Of a stretch of 64,000 nucleotides of DNA, positions 53,573 to 62,403 are shown in pieces. Below the pieces are notes generated by a model, which saw only the letters and a program-made list of their open reading frames with translations, did no database searches and was not told the DNA's origin. Both the position numbers and the translations under genes were made by a program. Positions within the stretch are counted from its first letter, which is position 1; every line of letters begins with the position of its first letter. Source of the DNA: Niastella sp. (GTDB taxonomy: Bacteria > Bacteroidota > Bacteroidia > Chitinophagales > Chitinophagaceae); NCBI GenBank assembly GCA_016710595.1, contig JADJVM010000005.1, positions 248,001-312,000 of the forward strand. The letters are read 5' to 3'.

Positions 53573-55615
53573 ATGGCTTTTCAATTACATGCGGATTATA
53601 AACCGGCCGGAGACCAACCGGAAGCCATTACCCAATTGGTAAATGGAATACGGGAAGGTGAAAAATACCAAACACTCCTGGGTGTTACAGGAAGTGGTAA
53701 AACTTTTACCATGGCCAATGTGATACAAAAAGTGCAAAGACCCACCCTGGTATTAACACATAACAAAACCCTGGTAGCCCAATTATATGGTGAGTTTAAA
53801 CAGTTTTTCCCGGAGAATGCAGTGGGGTATTTTGTAAGCTATTATGATTATTACCAGCCCGAGGCATATATCCCCACCAGCAATACTTATATAGAAAAAG
53901 ACCTGAGTATAAATGAAGAATTAGATAAACTCAGGCTACAGGCTACAGCCCAGCTTTTAAGCGGCCGCAGGGATATTATAATTGTAGCGAGTGTTAGTTG
54001 TATCTATGGCATGGGTAACCCTACAGAGTATGAAAACGGCATCATCAGGATACAGCAAGGCCAGGTAATAAGCCGGCAAGGTTTTTTACATAGCTTAGTA
54101 AACTCATTGTACCATCGCAGCCAGGGCGATTTTGAAAGGGGCAGTTTTAGGGTGAAAGGCGATACAGTAGATATTAATTTACCCTATGTGGATTTTGGTT
54201 ACCGCATAAGCTTTTTTGGAGATGAAATTGAGAGTATAGAAACCCTTGAGTTAAGCTCCGGAAAGCGCATAAGTACCGTAGAAAATGCAGCTATTTTTCC
54301 GGCTAACCTGTACCTGGCACCAAAAGATATGCTTACTACCGTAATTCATGAAATACAGGATGAATGTGCCGCCCAGGAAGAATATTTTAAAAAAGTTGGA
54401 AAATATATTGAAGCGCAACGCATTGGTGAAAGAGTGAATTACGATTTGGAAATGATACGGGAACTGGGTTATTGTAATGGTATTGAAAACTATTCCCGTT
54501 TTTTTGACAGGCGGTCACCGGGCACAAGGCCATTCTGCCTGCTTGATTATTTTCCAAAAGATTATATCACATTCCTGGATGAAAGCCATCAAACCATTCC
54601 CCAAATTAGTGGCATGTATGGAGGCGACCGAAGCCGTAAATTAGTACTGGTTGATTATGGTTTTCGCTTACCCTCGGCAATGGATAACCGGCCATTAAAT
54701 TTTCATGAATTTGAAAACATGACTAACCAGGTTATTTATGTATCTGCCACACCCGGCGATTATGAATTGGAAAAATGCGAAGGTATCGTAATAGAGCAAG
54801 TGGTAAGGCCTACAGGATTATTGGACCCTCCTATTGAGGTACGCCCATCTGTAAACCAGATTGATGATTTACTGGATGAAATAGATAATCAAATAAAAAA
54901 AGGGGGAAGGGTATTGGTAACCACACTCACCAAACGGATGGCTGAAGAAATGGACAAATACCTGCATCGCATCAACATTAAAAGTAAATACATACACAGT
55001 GAAGTGGATACGCTGGAAAGGGTAGAAATATTAAGGGAATTAAGGCTGGGTGTAATAGATGTATTAGTAGGTGTAAACCTTTTAAGAGAAGGGCTGGACC
55101 TGCCGGAAGTAACACTGGTGGCCGTGCTGGATGCAGATAAAGAAGGTTTTTTAAGAAATGAACGCAGCCTTACTCAAACCGCCGGTCGAGCTGCAAGAAA
55201 CGTGGAAGGTTTTGTGATTTTTTACGCCGATAGTATTACACAAAGCATGCAAAAAACAATGGATGAAACAAACCGACGTCGAGAGAAACAATTGGCATTT
55301 AATGCCCAGCATCACATTACTCCACAAACAGTAACAAAAACCCGTGACCAGGTAATGGCACAGGGTAGCGTACTGGATGTAAAAGGATACGACCCATCAA
55401 GGCCTTATTCCATTGCTGCTGATGAAGACATGATACCTACAGCTGCTGAAGAACAGGAAACATATAGCAGCATCCCCCAATTAGAAAAAGCAATTGCAAA
55501 AAATAAAAAAGAAATGGAAAAAGCTGCCAGGAACCTCGACTTTATGGAAGCAGCCAGGTTACGGGACGAAATGTTTAAAAAACAAAAACAATTAGAAGAA
55601 ATGAAAATGGCATAA
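53573..55615 (+). CDS. uvrB: Excinuclease ABC subunit B
   Basis: A 680-residue DNA-repair helicase. It has the Walker A motif GVTGSGKT (about 39-46), the beta-hairpin YFVSYYDYYQPEAYIP (about 84-99) that clamps DNA, motif II with LDESHQ, VSATPGDYE (motif III), and helicase motifs V and VI (DVLVGVNLLREGLDLPEV and QTAGRAARN). The C-terminal UVR motif (LEKAIAKNKKEMEKAARNLDF, read 635-655) recruits UvrC. The length and order are normal. It stands alone, as uvrB often does in this phylum. Confidence 0.98.
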   Translation: MAFQLHADYKPAGDQPEAITQLVNGIREGEKYQTLLGVTGSGKTFTMANVIQKVQRPTLVLTHNKTLVAQLYGEFKQFFPENAVGYFVSYYDYYQPEAYIPTSNTYIEKDLSINEELDKLRLQATAQLLSGRRDIIIVASVSCIYGMGNPTEYENGIIRIQQGQVISRQGFLHSLVNSLYHRSQGDFERGSFRVKGDTVDINLPYVDFGYRISFFGDEIESIETLELSSGKRISTVENAAIFPANLYLAPKDMLTTVIHEIQDECAAQEEYFKKVGKYIEAQRIGERVNYDLEMIRELGYCNGIENYSRFFDRRSPGTRPFCLLDYFPKDYITFLDESHQTIPQISGMYGGDRSRKLVLVDYGFRLPSAMDNRPLNFHEFENMTNQVIYVSATPGDYELEKCEGIVIEQVVRPTGLLDPPIEVRPSVNQIDDLLDEIDNQIKKGGRVLVTTLTKRMAEEMDKYLHRINIKSKYIHSEVDTLERVEILRELRLGVIDVLVGVNLLREGLDLPEVTLVAVLDADKEGFLRNERSLTQTAGRAARNVEGFVIFYADSITQSMQKTMDETNRRREKQLAFNAQHHITPQTVTKTRDQVMAQGSVLDVKGYDPSRPYSIAADEDMIPTAAEEQETYSSIPQLEKAIAKNKKEMEKAARNLDFMEAARLRDEMFKKQKQLEEMKMA

Positions 55616-55748
55616 CCCATTTTGATGTTAAAATTCTTCTCAAAAACAAATTCATTTTTATATCGTTATCCATTTACAATCATTGATAAATCTTCTAATT
55701 TAAACGACATTTGCAATTGAAACACTTTATTGGTTTTACAGCACACAA

Positions 55749-57605
55749 ATGAAATATTACTTTTTGATATGGGGGTTGATGATCAGTTGCATGAATGCCA
55801 ATAGCCAATGTACAGTACCTATTAATAGTTTTCCTTACCAGCAGGATTTTGAACTGACGGATGGTGGATGGCAACCGGGTGGTACTGCATCAGATTGGGC
55901 ATGGGGCAGCCCTGCAAAACCGGTAATAAATAGCGCCGGGCAAGGTGTAAAATGCTGGGTTACGGGAGGGCTTACCAATTCATCATATAATAGCGCCGAA
56001 AAATCATGGATACAAAGCCCTTGTTTTGATTTTAGTTCATTAGTGTATCCTCAAATTAGTTTCAAAGTTTTTTGGGAAACAGAAAAAACCTATGATGGAG
56101 CAAACTTGCAGTATTCAGTAGATGCAGGAAGCAGTTGGGTTACTATTGGAACTGCGGCAGAATCTACATGTACCAGTGAAAACTGGTATAATACTTCTAA
56201 TATAAATTTCCTGGGTAGCAGTGGCTGGTCTGGGAATATACAATCTACCAGCGGAAGCTGCCAGGGCGGAGGGGGCAGTAATGGGTGGCTAACTGCAAAA
56301 CATAGTTTAAACTTCCTTGCAGGTAAAACCAATGTAATATTCAGGTTTGGCTTTGCTGCAGGTACCACCTGTAATGCTTTTGATGGTTTTGCTATAGATG
56401 ATATTCACATAGAAGAAGCGCCAGCACAGGATTATTCAATTGCTGTAGCCTGCATCAATAACAATAGCCTTGCATTTTCTATTATAAGTTCTTGTGCAAA
56501 AACATTTAACTGGAATTTTGGTGATCCCGCTTCGGGTGCCAATAACAGTTCCAACGATGCCGCCCCCAATCACCAGTATAGCAGTGGTGGAAGTTATACG
56601 GTAAGCGTAACAGTAGGATTCGACTGGGGGCCAGCTTCTACAAAAAATTATACTGTAAACATCCTGCAGCTTACTCCGCAAATCATTTGGCCGGGGGCAT
56701 GCAATAATGTTCCGGATGCTACCATTACAGTAAATACCACAGGAGCCCCCGGGCCTTATTTTTATAATTGGAACACCAACCCAGCACAAAATACAATGTC
56801 CATTGGGCCTGTAGGACCCGGTTCTTATACTCTCACAGTAAATGCCAATAATGCATGTGCGGTTACAGGTACTTATAACCTTACGGCTTCTACCCCCATG
56901 CAAATAAATACAATCCCAACGAAAGCAGCTTGTAAAAATAATAATGGAAATATTGTAAGTGCCATACAAGGTGGTGTATCGCCGTATCAATATTTGTGGA
57001 GCAATGGAGATATTACTGCAAACGCCATAAACCTGGCTCCGGGAAATTATAACCTGGAAGTTACGGATGCAAATGGTTGCAAAGCGAATGCTACAAATAT
57101 AAATGTAGGGTATGAAGAATATATTGTACCAGTAAACCTGGGGCCGGATCTTGATATTTGCCCCGGCCAAACAGTTACTTTATCTCCCGGCATTTTTGCC
57201 TCTTACGTATGGCAAAATGGAACTACACTTTCTACCCTTTCTTTACAAACGGCCGGTGAATATAGTGTACAGGTAAAAGACAGTAAAGGCTGTGTGGGTG
57301 CTGATACCATACAAGTTCATGCAGATTGCCCGGACATTTATTTTCCGAGCGGCTTTACACCAAACAATGATGGGGTAAACAATCTTTTTGGGCCCTTAGG
57401 GAACCTGGCCGCATTAAAGAATTACCGACTTTATATTTATAACCGGTTTGGCCAATTGGTTTTCTTTAGTGCCAATCCTTTTGAAAAATGGGATGGCAAA
57501 TTGAAAGGGTCAGATAATAACACTCAAAGTTTTGTATGGCAATGTCAATTTGAATTTAAAGGAAAAACTGAATTCAGAAGAGGCAGCCTGCTGTTGCTTC
57601 GATAA
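55749..57605 (+). CDS. Secreted protein with T9SS type B (gliding-associated) sorting domain
   Basis: A 618-residue protein with a signal peptide (MKYYFLIWGLMISCMNANS). A lectin/MAM-like jellyroll region (about 25-225) contains FPYQQDFE and FDGFAIDDIHI. A PKD-like segment (about 235-310, WNFGDPASGANN) and two SprB-type repeats (LTVNANNACAVTGTY and LEVTDANGCKAN) follow. The C-terminus is a gliding motility-associated type B domain (FPSGFTPNNDGVNN..LYIYNRFGQLVF..WDG). It should be exported by T9SS and act at the surface, perhaps in adhesion. The function is inferred from domains only. Confidence 0.9.
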   Translation: MKYYFLIWGLMISCMNANSQCTVPINSFPYQQDFELTDGGWQPGGTASDWAWGSPAKPVINSAGQGVKCWVTGGLTNSSYNSAEKSWIQSPCFDFSSLVYPQISFKVFWETEKTYDGANLQYSVDAGSSWVTIGTAAESTCTSENWYNTSNINFLGSSGWSGNIQSTSGSCQGGGGSNGWLTAKHSLNFLAGKTNVIFRFGFAAGTTCNAFDGFAIDDIHIEEAPAQDYSIAVACINNNSLAFSIISSCAKTFNWNFGDPASGANNSSNDAAPNHQYSSGGSYTVSVTVGFDWGPASTKNYTVNILQLTPQIIWPGACNNVPDATITVNTTGAPGPYFYNWNTNPAQNTMSIGPVGPGSYTLTVNANNACAVTGTYNLTASTPMQINTIPTKAACKNNNGNIVSAIQGGVSPYQYLWSNGDITANAINLAPGNYNLEVTDANGCKANATNINVGYEEYIVPVNLGPDLDICPGQTVTLSPGIFASYVWQNGTTLSTLSLQTAGEYSVQVKDSKGCVGADTIQVHADCPDIYFPSGFTPNNDGVNNLFGPLGNLAALKNYRLYIYNRFGQLVFFSANPFEKWDGKLKGSDNNTQSFVWQCQFEFKGKTEFRRGSLLLLR

Positions 57606-57744
57606 TAAAATTACAGTACTTATTTACGCTTTCGTTAACGTTTACGCATTGATGCAGAAATGGAATTAGAATTCCTTTTGCCCGAATCCCACAGGTGCGG
57701 AATCAAATTTGTAAATAAATGTTCCATTGTTGGCAGATGCCGAT

Positions 57745-58149
57745 TCAGTTTATTAATGCCCCAATAGATGGTATTTTCCAAAAGGGCATATATTCTGTCC
57801 AATTGAAAAAGAAAGAGAAAAACACATGAATTATAGGTGCTGAAAGAAAGCTCAAAACCAAATAAGTAATAGTCTTTTTTGTATTCATTTTTAAAATTGT
57901 TGGCGGCAGGAAAACATTCATAAGCATAGGTACAGAATAATATATCCACCATTTGAAACCCCAATTGGCTCCATACTTTCCGAATAACATCCCAACAACA
58001 ACGCACAATATAGAGAGTAAAAATATGGAGCGAAATTTTTGTTTAAATTCTTGTGTTCCCAATACAGCCCTAATAACACAATAGAATAAAATAAAAGAGG
58101 AAAAAATCATTATTGGGAAATGCCAGATAGTTCCATTATTCGCTTCCAT
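57745..58149 (-). CDS. Integral membrane protein, hypothetical
   Basis: A 134-residue protein with four hydrophobic segments (about 8-30, 41-57, 65-85 and 92-113). No family recognised. It lies two bases downstream of the second small membrane-protein gene, so the two are probably one unit. The DNA of both looks poorer in the ccgg/cagg words common in neighbouring genes, which may mean recent transfer. A competing frame (57635-58006) on the same strand is less hydrophobically patterned and was not chosen. Confidence 0.55.
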   Translation of the reverse strand: MEANNGTIWHFPIMIFSSFILFYCVIRAVLGTQEFKQKFRSIFLLSILCVVVGMLFGKYGANWGFKWWIYYSVPMLMNVFLPPTILKMNTKKTITYLVLSFLSAPIIHVFFSFFFNWTEYMPFWKIPSIGALIN

Positions 58150-58151
58150 TC

Positions 58152-58634
58152 TTAAATAGTCATGTTGAATTTAATAATGATAAAAATTGTCACAATACTA
58201 AAAAACCCTAAAACTCCATATTTTATGAAATCTTGTCGCTGAATATTTTGTTTATTTTTTATTTTTTTGGAAAATAGAAATGTCAAAATAAACGGTAGTA
58301 AGATTAAGAAAAGATAACCATATAAAGTTGTCGGATGATAGAGTTCTTTCATTGCATTTCGGATTTTACCAAAGAAAATATAGTCCGCAATAGCTGCAAC
58401 CAAAATATAAATCAAAGATGTAAAAATTGCACCTTGATATTGTTTCACACCTTGAAATTTATTTAGACACTGGTAAACACCGTAAGCCCAAATAAAAGGT
58501 GCAACCGTCAGCATAAGTGTCATCCCTAAAACCGTATTAACACTCCACGGGAACCACAGAATTAAGTTTACTGTCCAATAAATTGAAAAGGCGGTTAAGA
58601 AGGTGAAAAGTATCCAGCGTTTATTCGTTACCAT
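58152..58634 (-). CDS. Integral membrane protein, hypothetical
   Basis: A 160-residue protein with about five hydrophobic segments (8-28, 34-53, 66-87, 100-117 and 138-156) and short polar loops. No family recognised. It is upstream of, and nearly adjacent to, the 134-residue membrane gene. Two copies of TTTCGTTAA flank the pair (57630-57638 and 58646-58654), which could be a mark of insertion or chance. Confidence 0.55.
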   Translation of the reverse strand: MVTNKRWILFTFLTAFSIYWTVNLILWFPWSVNTVLGMTLMLTVAPFIWAYGVYQCLNKFQGVKQYQGAIFTSLIYILVAAIADYIFFGKIRNAMKELYHPTTLYGYLFLILLPFILTFLFSKKIKNKQNIQRQDFIKYGVLGFFSIVTIFIIIKFNMTI

Positions 58635-58662
58635 TTTACCTACTGTTTCGTTAAGGTACCTA

Positions 58663-60183
58663 CTAACTCTTATTTTCTGGTCGCATCATGGGGAAAAATA
58701 ACACATCCTGGATAGATACCTGCCCGGTAAGTAACATACATAAGCGGTCTATCCCAAAACCAATACCACTCGTGGGCGGCATTCCATATTCTAATGCCCG
58801 TAAAAAATCATGATCAATAAACATGGCTTCATCATCGCCCCTTTCCATCAATTTTGTTTGTTCTTCAAAACGGGCTCTTTGTTCTATTGGGTCATTTAAT
58901 TCACTATATGCATTAGCAATTTCTTTTCCATTGATGATAAGCTCAAAACGCTCTACCAATCCCGGTTTACTTCGGTGCTTTTTGGTGAGTGGACTCATCT
59001 CTACCGGGTAATCGGTAATAAATGTAGGTTGCACATAGAATTGTTCGCATTTGCCGCCAAAAATTTCATCAATTAATTTTCCTTTACCCCATTTCGCATC
59101 AGCATGAATACCAAGTTTGGAACATACTTCCCGGATGCCTGCTTCATCCATATCACTTATATCAAATCCGGTATGTTCTTTAATAGCCTCGTAAATGGGT
59201 ATCCTTTTATAAGGTGCTTTCAGGCTAATTTCTTTTCCATCAATGCTTGTTACGGGGGTATCATTGGTAGCCAGTGCCGTAAATTCCAGCAGCTGCTCTG
59301 TTGTATCCATCATCCATTCATAATCTTTATACGCTGCATAAAATTCCAGGATCGTAAACTCCGGGTTATGGGTACGATCCATTCCCTCATTGCGAAAATT
59401 ACGGCTAAATTCATATACAAAATCAAATCCACCTACGATCAATCTTTTTAAGTAAAGTTCATTGGCAATACGCATATACATCGGCACATCCAGGGCATTG
59501 TGATGTGTAATAAATGGTCTGGCTGCAGCGCCACCAGGTATTACCTGTAGCACCGGGGTATCTACTTCCAGGGCTCCCCTTTCATTTAGATAAGTTCGAA
59601 TGGCATTTACCATCTTAGTGCGTTTAATAAATATTTCTTTTACGGCCGGGTTTACAATTAAGTCAGCATAACGCTGGCGGTAGCGAAACTCCGGGTCAGT
59701 AACTTCATCAAAAGATTCTCCATCTTTTTCTTTCACAATAGGTAATGGCCTTAAGGCTTTGGTAAGTATCGTAAACTCTTTTACATGTACAGAAGTCTCA
59801 CCTGTTTTTGTGGTAAACACATATCCTTTTACGCCAACAATATCACCAATATCGGTAAGTTTTTTCCATACCGTTTGATAAAGGGTTTTATCCTCCCCCG
59901 GGCAAATATCATCCTGCTTAATATAACATTGAATTTTTCCGCTGGCATCCTGCAATACAAAAAAATTTGCTTTACCCATATCCCGGATACTCATGATCCT
60001 GCCGGCAATACATACATCTGAAAAAGAGGCCGCATTTTCTTCTCCTTTAAAATTCTCTTTTATCGCTGCTGCTGTTTGGTTTACGGGATATAAGGGAGCC
60101 GGGTAGGCATCAATACCCAGTTTTTCTAATTCAGCCAGTTTTTGCCGCCTGATAATTTCCTGTTCTGATAAATGAATACTCAT
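58663..60183 (-). CDS. lysS: Lysyl-tRNA synthetase, class II
   Basis: A 506-residue class II synthetase. An OB-fold anticodon-binding domain (about 55-145; IAGRIMSIRDMGKANFFVLQ) precedes the catalytic core. The core has motif 1 (KTKMVNAIRTYL-like region near 188), motif 2 (FRNEGMDRTHNPEFT, about 262-276) and motif 3 (GIGFGIDRL, about 480-488). It charges tRNA-Lys. The length is normal for bacteria. A TAACTTTG promoter box lies about 19 bases upstream. Confidence 0.98.
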   Translation of the reverse strand: MSIHLSEQEIIRRQKLAELEKLGIDAYPAPLYPVNQTAAAIKENFKGEENAASFSDVCIAGRIMSIRDMGKANFFVLQDASGKIQCYIKQDDICPGEDKTLYQTVWKKLTDIGDIVGVKGYVFTTKTGETSVHVKEFTILTKALRPLPIVKEKDGESFDEVTDPEFRYRQRYADLIVNPAVKEIFIKRTKMVNAIRTYLNERGALEVDTPVLQVIPGGAAARPFITHHNALDVPMYMRIANELYLKRLIVGGFDFVYEFSRNFRNEGMDRTHNPEFTILEFYAAYKDYEWMMDTTEQLLEFTALATNDTPVTSIDGKEISLKAPYKRIPIYEAIKEHTGFDISDMDEAGIREVCSKLGIHADAKWGKGKLIDEIFGGKCEQFYVQPTFITDYPVEMSPLTKKHRSKPGLVERFELIINGKEIANAYSELNDPIEQRARFEEQTKLMERGDDEAMFIDHDFLRALEYGMPPTSGIGFGIDRLCMLLTGQVSIQDVLFFPMMRPENKS

Positions 60184-60201
60184 ATATAATTATTCGGGCT
60201 G

Positions 60202-60209
60202 CAAAGTTA
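60202..60209 (-). promoter_or_regulatory. Candidate -7 box for lysS
   Basis: The minus strand reads TAACTTTGCAGC, an exact TAnnTTTG. The start codon is about 19 bases downstream, giving a leader of roughly 12 bases, like serS. No good -33 TTTG was seen. Confidence 0.45.
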
Positions 60210-60329
60210 ATGTTTTGTGATGCTTTTATACTAACTTATTCAAGACTCTTTTAAACAAAACAATGCTTTGTACGTCTATGAAACAAATGGCTCATTTCTT
60301 GATGAAAAAGGTATTAACATTCATTTCAT

Positions 60330-60337
60330 TACATTTG
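60330..60337 (+). promoter_or_regulatory. Candidate -7 box for the DUF4197 lipoprotein
   Basis: TACATTTG matches TAnnTTTG. It lies inside the longer open frame that begins at 60268 and about 36 bases before the ATG at 60373, so it supports the shorter start. Confidence 0.4.
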
Positions 60338-60372
60338 GGCTTAACCCTACTGTATCACTTTTAAAATTAAAT

Positions 60373-61080
60373 ATGAAAAATATCTTTAACTCACTGGTAT
60401 TAAGCGCCAGTATTTTATTACTCAGTTGTGAAACTCTTCAAAATTTACCCGGTGGCACACAAGGCATTAGCCAGGCTGAAGCAGCACAGGGAATAAAACA
60501 GGCGCTGGACCAGGGCTTGGGCAAAGCGGTATTGCAATTGAATACTACCGATGGTTTCTTTAAAGATGCATTTTATAAAATTTTGCTGCCACCAGATGCC
60601 GCTAAAATTGAAAAAACATTACGCACTCTTGGCTTCTCCGCCATGGTAGATAAAGCCATTTTACAAATAAACCGGGGCGCAGAAGATGCGGCGGGCATGG
60701 CCAAACCCATTTTTATTGATGCCGTAAAAAGCATGACCATACAAGATGCTATTGGCCTGGTGAAAAATGGGGATACCAGTGCTACCCATTTTTTTAGAGA
60801 AAAAACCACCGCAAAACTCATTGCTGCATTTACACCTGTAATACAAGCTTCATTAGATAAAGTAGAAGCTACAAAATATTATGGCGACCTGGTAAATAAA
60901 TACAACCACTTACCTACTACTTTTAAGCAAATAAATCCTGACCTTACGGGTTATGTTACACTAAAAACAACCAATGCCTTATTTGATTTAATAGCGAAAG
61001 AAGAGGTAAATATACGTACTAATTTTGCAGCCCGTACCACAGATATTTTAAAGAAAGTATTTGGAGGACTAATAAATTAA
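60373..61080 (+). CDS. DUF4197 family lipoprotein
   Basis: A 235-residue protein from the ATG at 60373 (MKNIFNSLVLSASILLLSC), which gives a clean lipoprotein signal. The longer frame from 60268 adds 35 residues unlike a signal. The mature part matches DUF4197: an AAQGIKQALDQGLGKAV helix, a FFKDAFYKILLPPDA motif, the IQDAIGLVKNGDTSATHFFR segment (near 140-160) and a closing IRTNFAARTTDILKKVFG. The family is common in Gram-negatives and has no known function. A strong terminator follows. Confidence 0.9.
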   Translation: MKNIFNSLVLSASILLLSCETLQNLPGGTQGISQAEAAQGIKQALDQGLGKAVLQLNTTDGFFKDAFYKILLPPDAAKIEKTLRTLGFSAMVDKAILQINRGAEDAAGMAKPIFIDAVKSMTIQDAIGLVKNGDTSATHFFREKTTAKLIAAFTPVIQASLDKVEATKYYGDLVNKYNHLPTTFKQINPDLTGYVTLKTTNALFDLIAKEEVNIRTNFAARTTDILKKVFGGLIN

Positions 61081-61096
61081 AAAATACGATCTCTCA

Positions 61097-61130
61097 AAAA
61101 AAAGCAGCTTTTAAAGGCTGCTTTTTTTTT
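61097..61130 (+). terminator. Intrinsic terminator after the DUF4197 gene
   Basis: A GCAGC/GCTGC stem (61104-61108 with 61117-61121) flanked by a run of A before and ten T after forms a long A/T-extended hairpin. It lies about 20 bases after the stop codon. Confidence 0.88.
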
Positions 61131-61226
61131 TAAAAGACCTCACAGTAATGTAGCAATGTAAAAAAACAGCTCGGCATAAATTGCTTTAAAACAGGAGTTG
61201 TATGCCAACGATATTAATGAACCTTT

Positions 61227-62378
61227 TTATTTAAAAAGTTCTGCCAATTTACTTTGCAAGCCACTTCCCCTTAATTCTTTTGCAATTATTTTACCGTTCG
61301 GGTCTATCAAAACATTGTATGGAATTCCATCAAATCCATATAAAGGAACTGCAGCATTTTCCCACCCTTTTAAATCACTTACCTGTTTCCATTGCAGGCC
61401 GTCTTTATCAATTGCTTTTTGCCAGGCTTCTTTATTTTCATCTAATGAAACACCAAGTATTGTAAAATTTTTACTCTTGTACTTCTTATAGGCTTCCACA
61501 ATATTTGGGTTTTCTCCACGGCATGGGGCACACCAGCTTGCCCAAAAATCTACCAATACATATTTCCCTTTTAATGAACTTAAGCTAAATGGCTTTCCGG
61601 CTGCATCATTCATTGTAATATCAGGCGCCATATCACCAACACCTGGTATGCCCGGCCTTGCATTTGGAGTGGAAGGTTGGTTTACCCTGGCCATGGCTTC
61701 ATTGAATTGTGCACTTAACGCTGCAATACCCTGATGTTTAGGGAACCGGGTAACTAACTTCGGAATGGTTGCCTTTAATACTTCGGGTTCTACACTTTGG
61801 CTATAGCCCAATGCAAACATGGCCATAACCGGGTTGCTTACCGTATCTAAATATTTATTTATAAAATTACTAAAGCTATGCTGCATCGCAAGGATTGATT
61901 GGCTTTGCACGGCAATAGCGCTATCCATTCCTTTTTGCTTTTGCATACTATCCAGTAGCTTGCTGGCCTGTTCCAGTTCACGGCCACGGCTATCAATATT
62001 TTTTATAAAATTTTTAAACATTTGGTTGGCCGGGCTGTTAAAAACCGGGCCATCAATACTGGTATCATTCAAATCGGCAATGAATGAAATTTTGGGTTGG
62101 TCATTGATGAATATAAATCCACCGCCAGATTTTTCTAACCTGATACGGAATAAACCTTCTTCGGGTGCTGATCCTTTTATTTCAAATTTCCCATCTTTCA
62201 TTTCAGCGGTATCAATTACTTCGGGATCTTTACTGCTAAAGAACATTTGCTCTAAATATACTTTTTGATCCGGAACATTACTAAGCTTTCCTTCAATTAC
62301 AAATTGGTTTGCATTGGTTTTGCTTTTACAGGAAAATAATAATACAATCACTGAAATAGAGAGAATGATTTTTTTCAT
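61227..62378 (-). CDS. TlpA-like thiol-disulfide oxidoreductase lipoprotein with DUF4369
   Basis: A 383-residue lipoprotein (signal MKKIILSISVIVLLFSC with lipobox Cys). An N-terminal DUF4369 domain (about 25-120; FVIEGKLSNVPDQKVYLEQ), a helical middle part, and a C-terminal thioredoxin-like domain from about 245 follow. The active site is intact (WASWCAPCRGENP) and the cis-Pro loop is GIPYNVLID. It should reduce disulfides on the periplasmic face. Unlike the protein at 20530, both cysteines are present. gatB lies 25 bases upstream on the same strand. Confidence 0.93.
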   Translation of the reverse strand: MKKIILSISVIVLLFSCKSKTNANQFVIEGKLSNVPDQKVYLEQMFFSSKDPEVIDTAEMKDGKFEIKGSAPEEGLFRIRLEKSGGGFIFINDQPKISFIADLNDTSIDGPVFNSPANQMFKNFIKNIDSRGRELEQASKLLDSMQKQKGMDSAIAVQSQSILAMQHSFSNFINKYLDTVSNPVMAMFALGYSQSVEPEVLKATIPKLVTRFPKHQGIAALSAQFNEAMARVNQPSTPNARPGIPGVGDMAPDITMNDAAGKPFSLSSLKGKYVLVDFWASWCAPCRGENPNIVEAYKKYKSKNFTILGVSLDENKEAWQKAIDKDGLQWKQVSDLKGWENAAVPLYGFDGIPYNVLIDPNGKIIAKELRGSGLQSKLAELFK

Positions 62379-62403
62379 ATCAATATTGATTTAATAAATA
62401 ATT

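Noticed and set aside
56436..57170. A 244-residue open frame on the minus strand
   Set aside because: It lies wholly inside the T9SS type B gene, is rich in Ile, Tyr and Cys, and has no protein-like pattern. It is a shadow of the plus-strand gene.
57635..58006. A 123-residue minus-strand frame overlapping the 134-residue membrane gene
   Set aside because: The other frame has four even hydrophobic segments and a two-base junction with the upstream gene, while this one does not.
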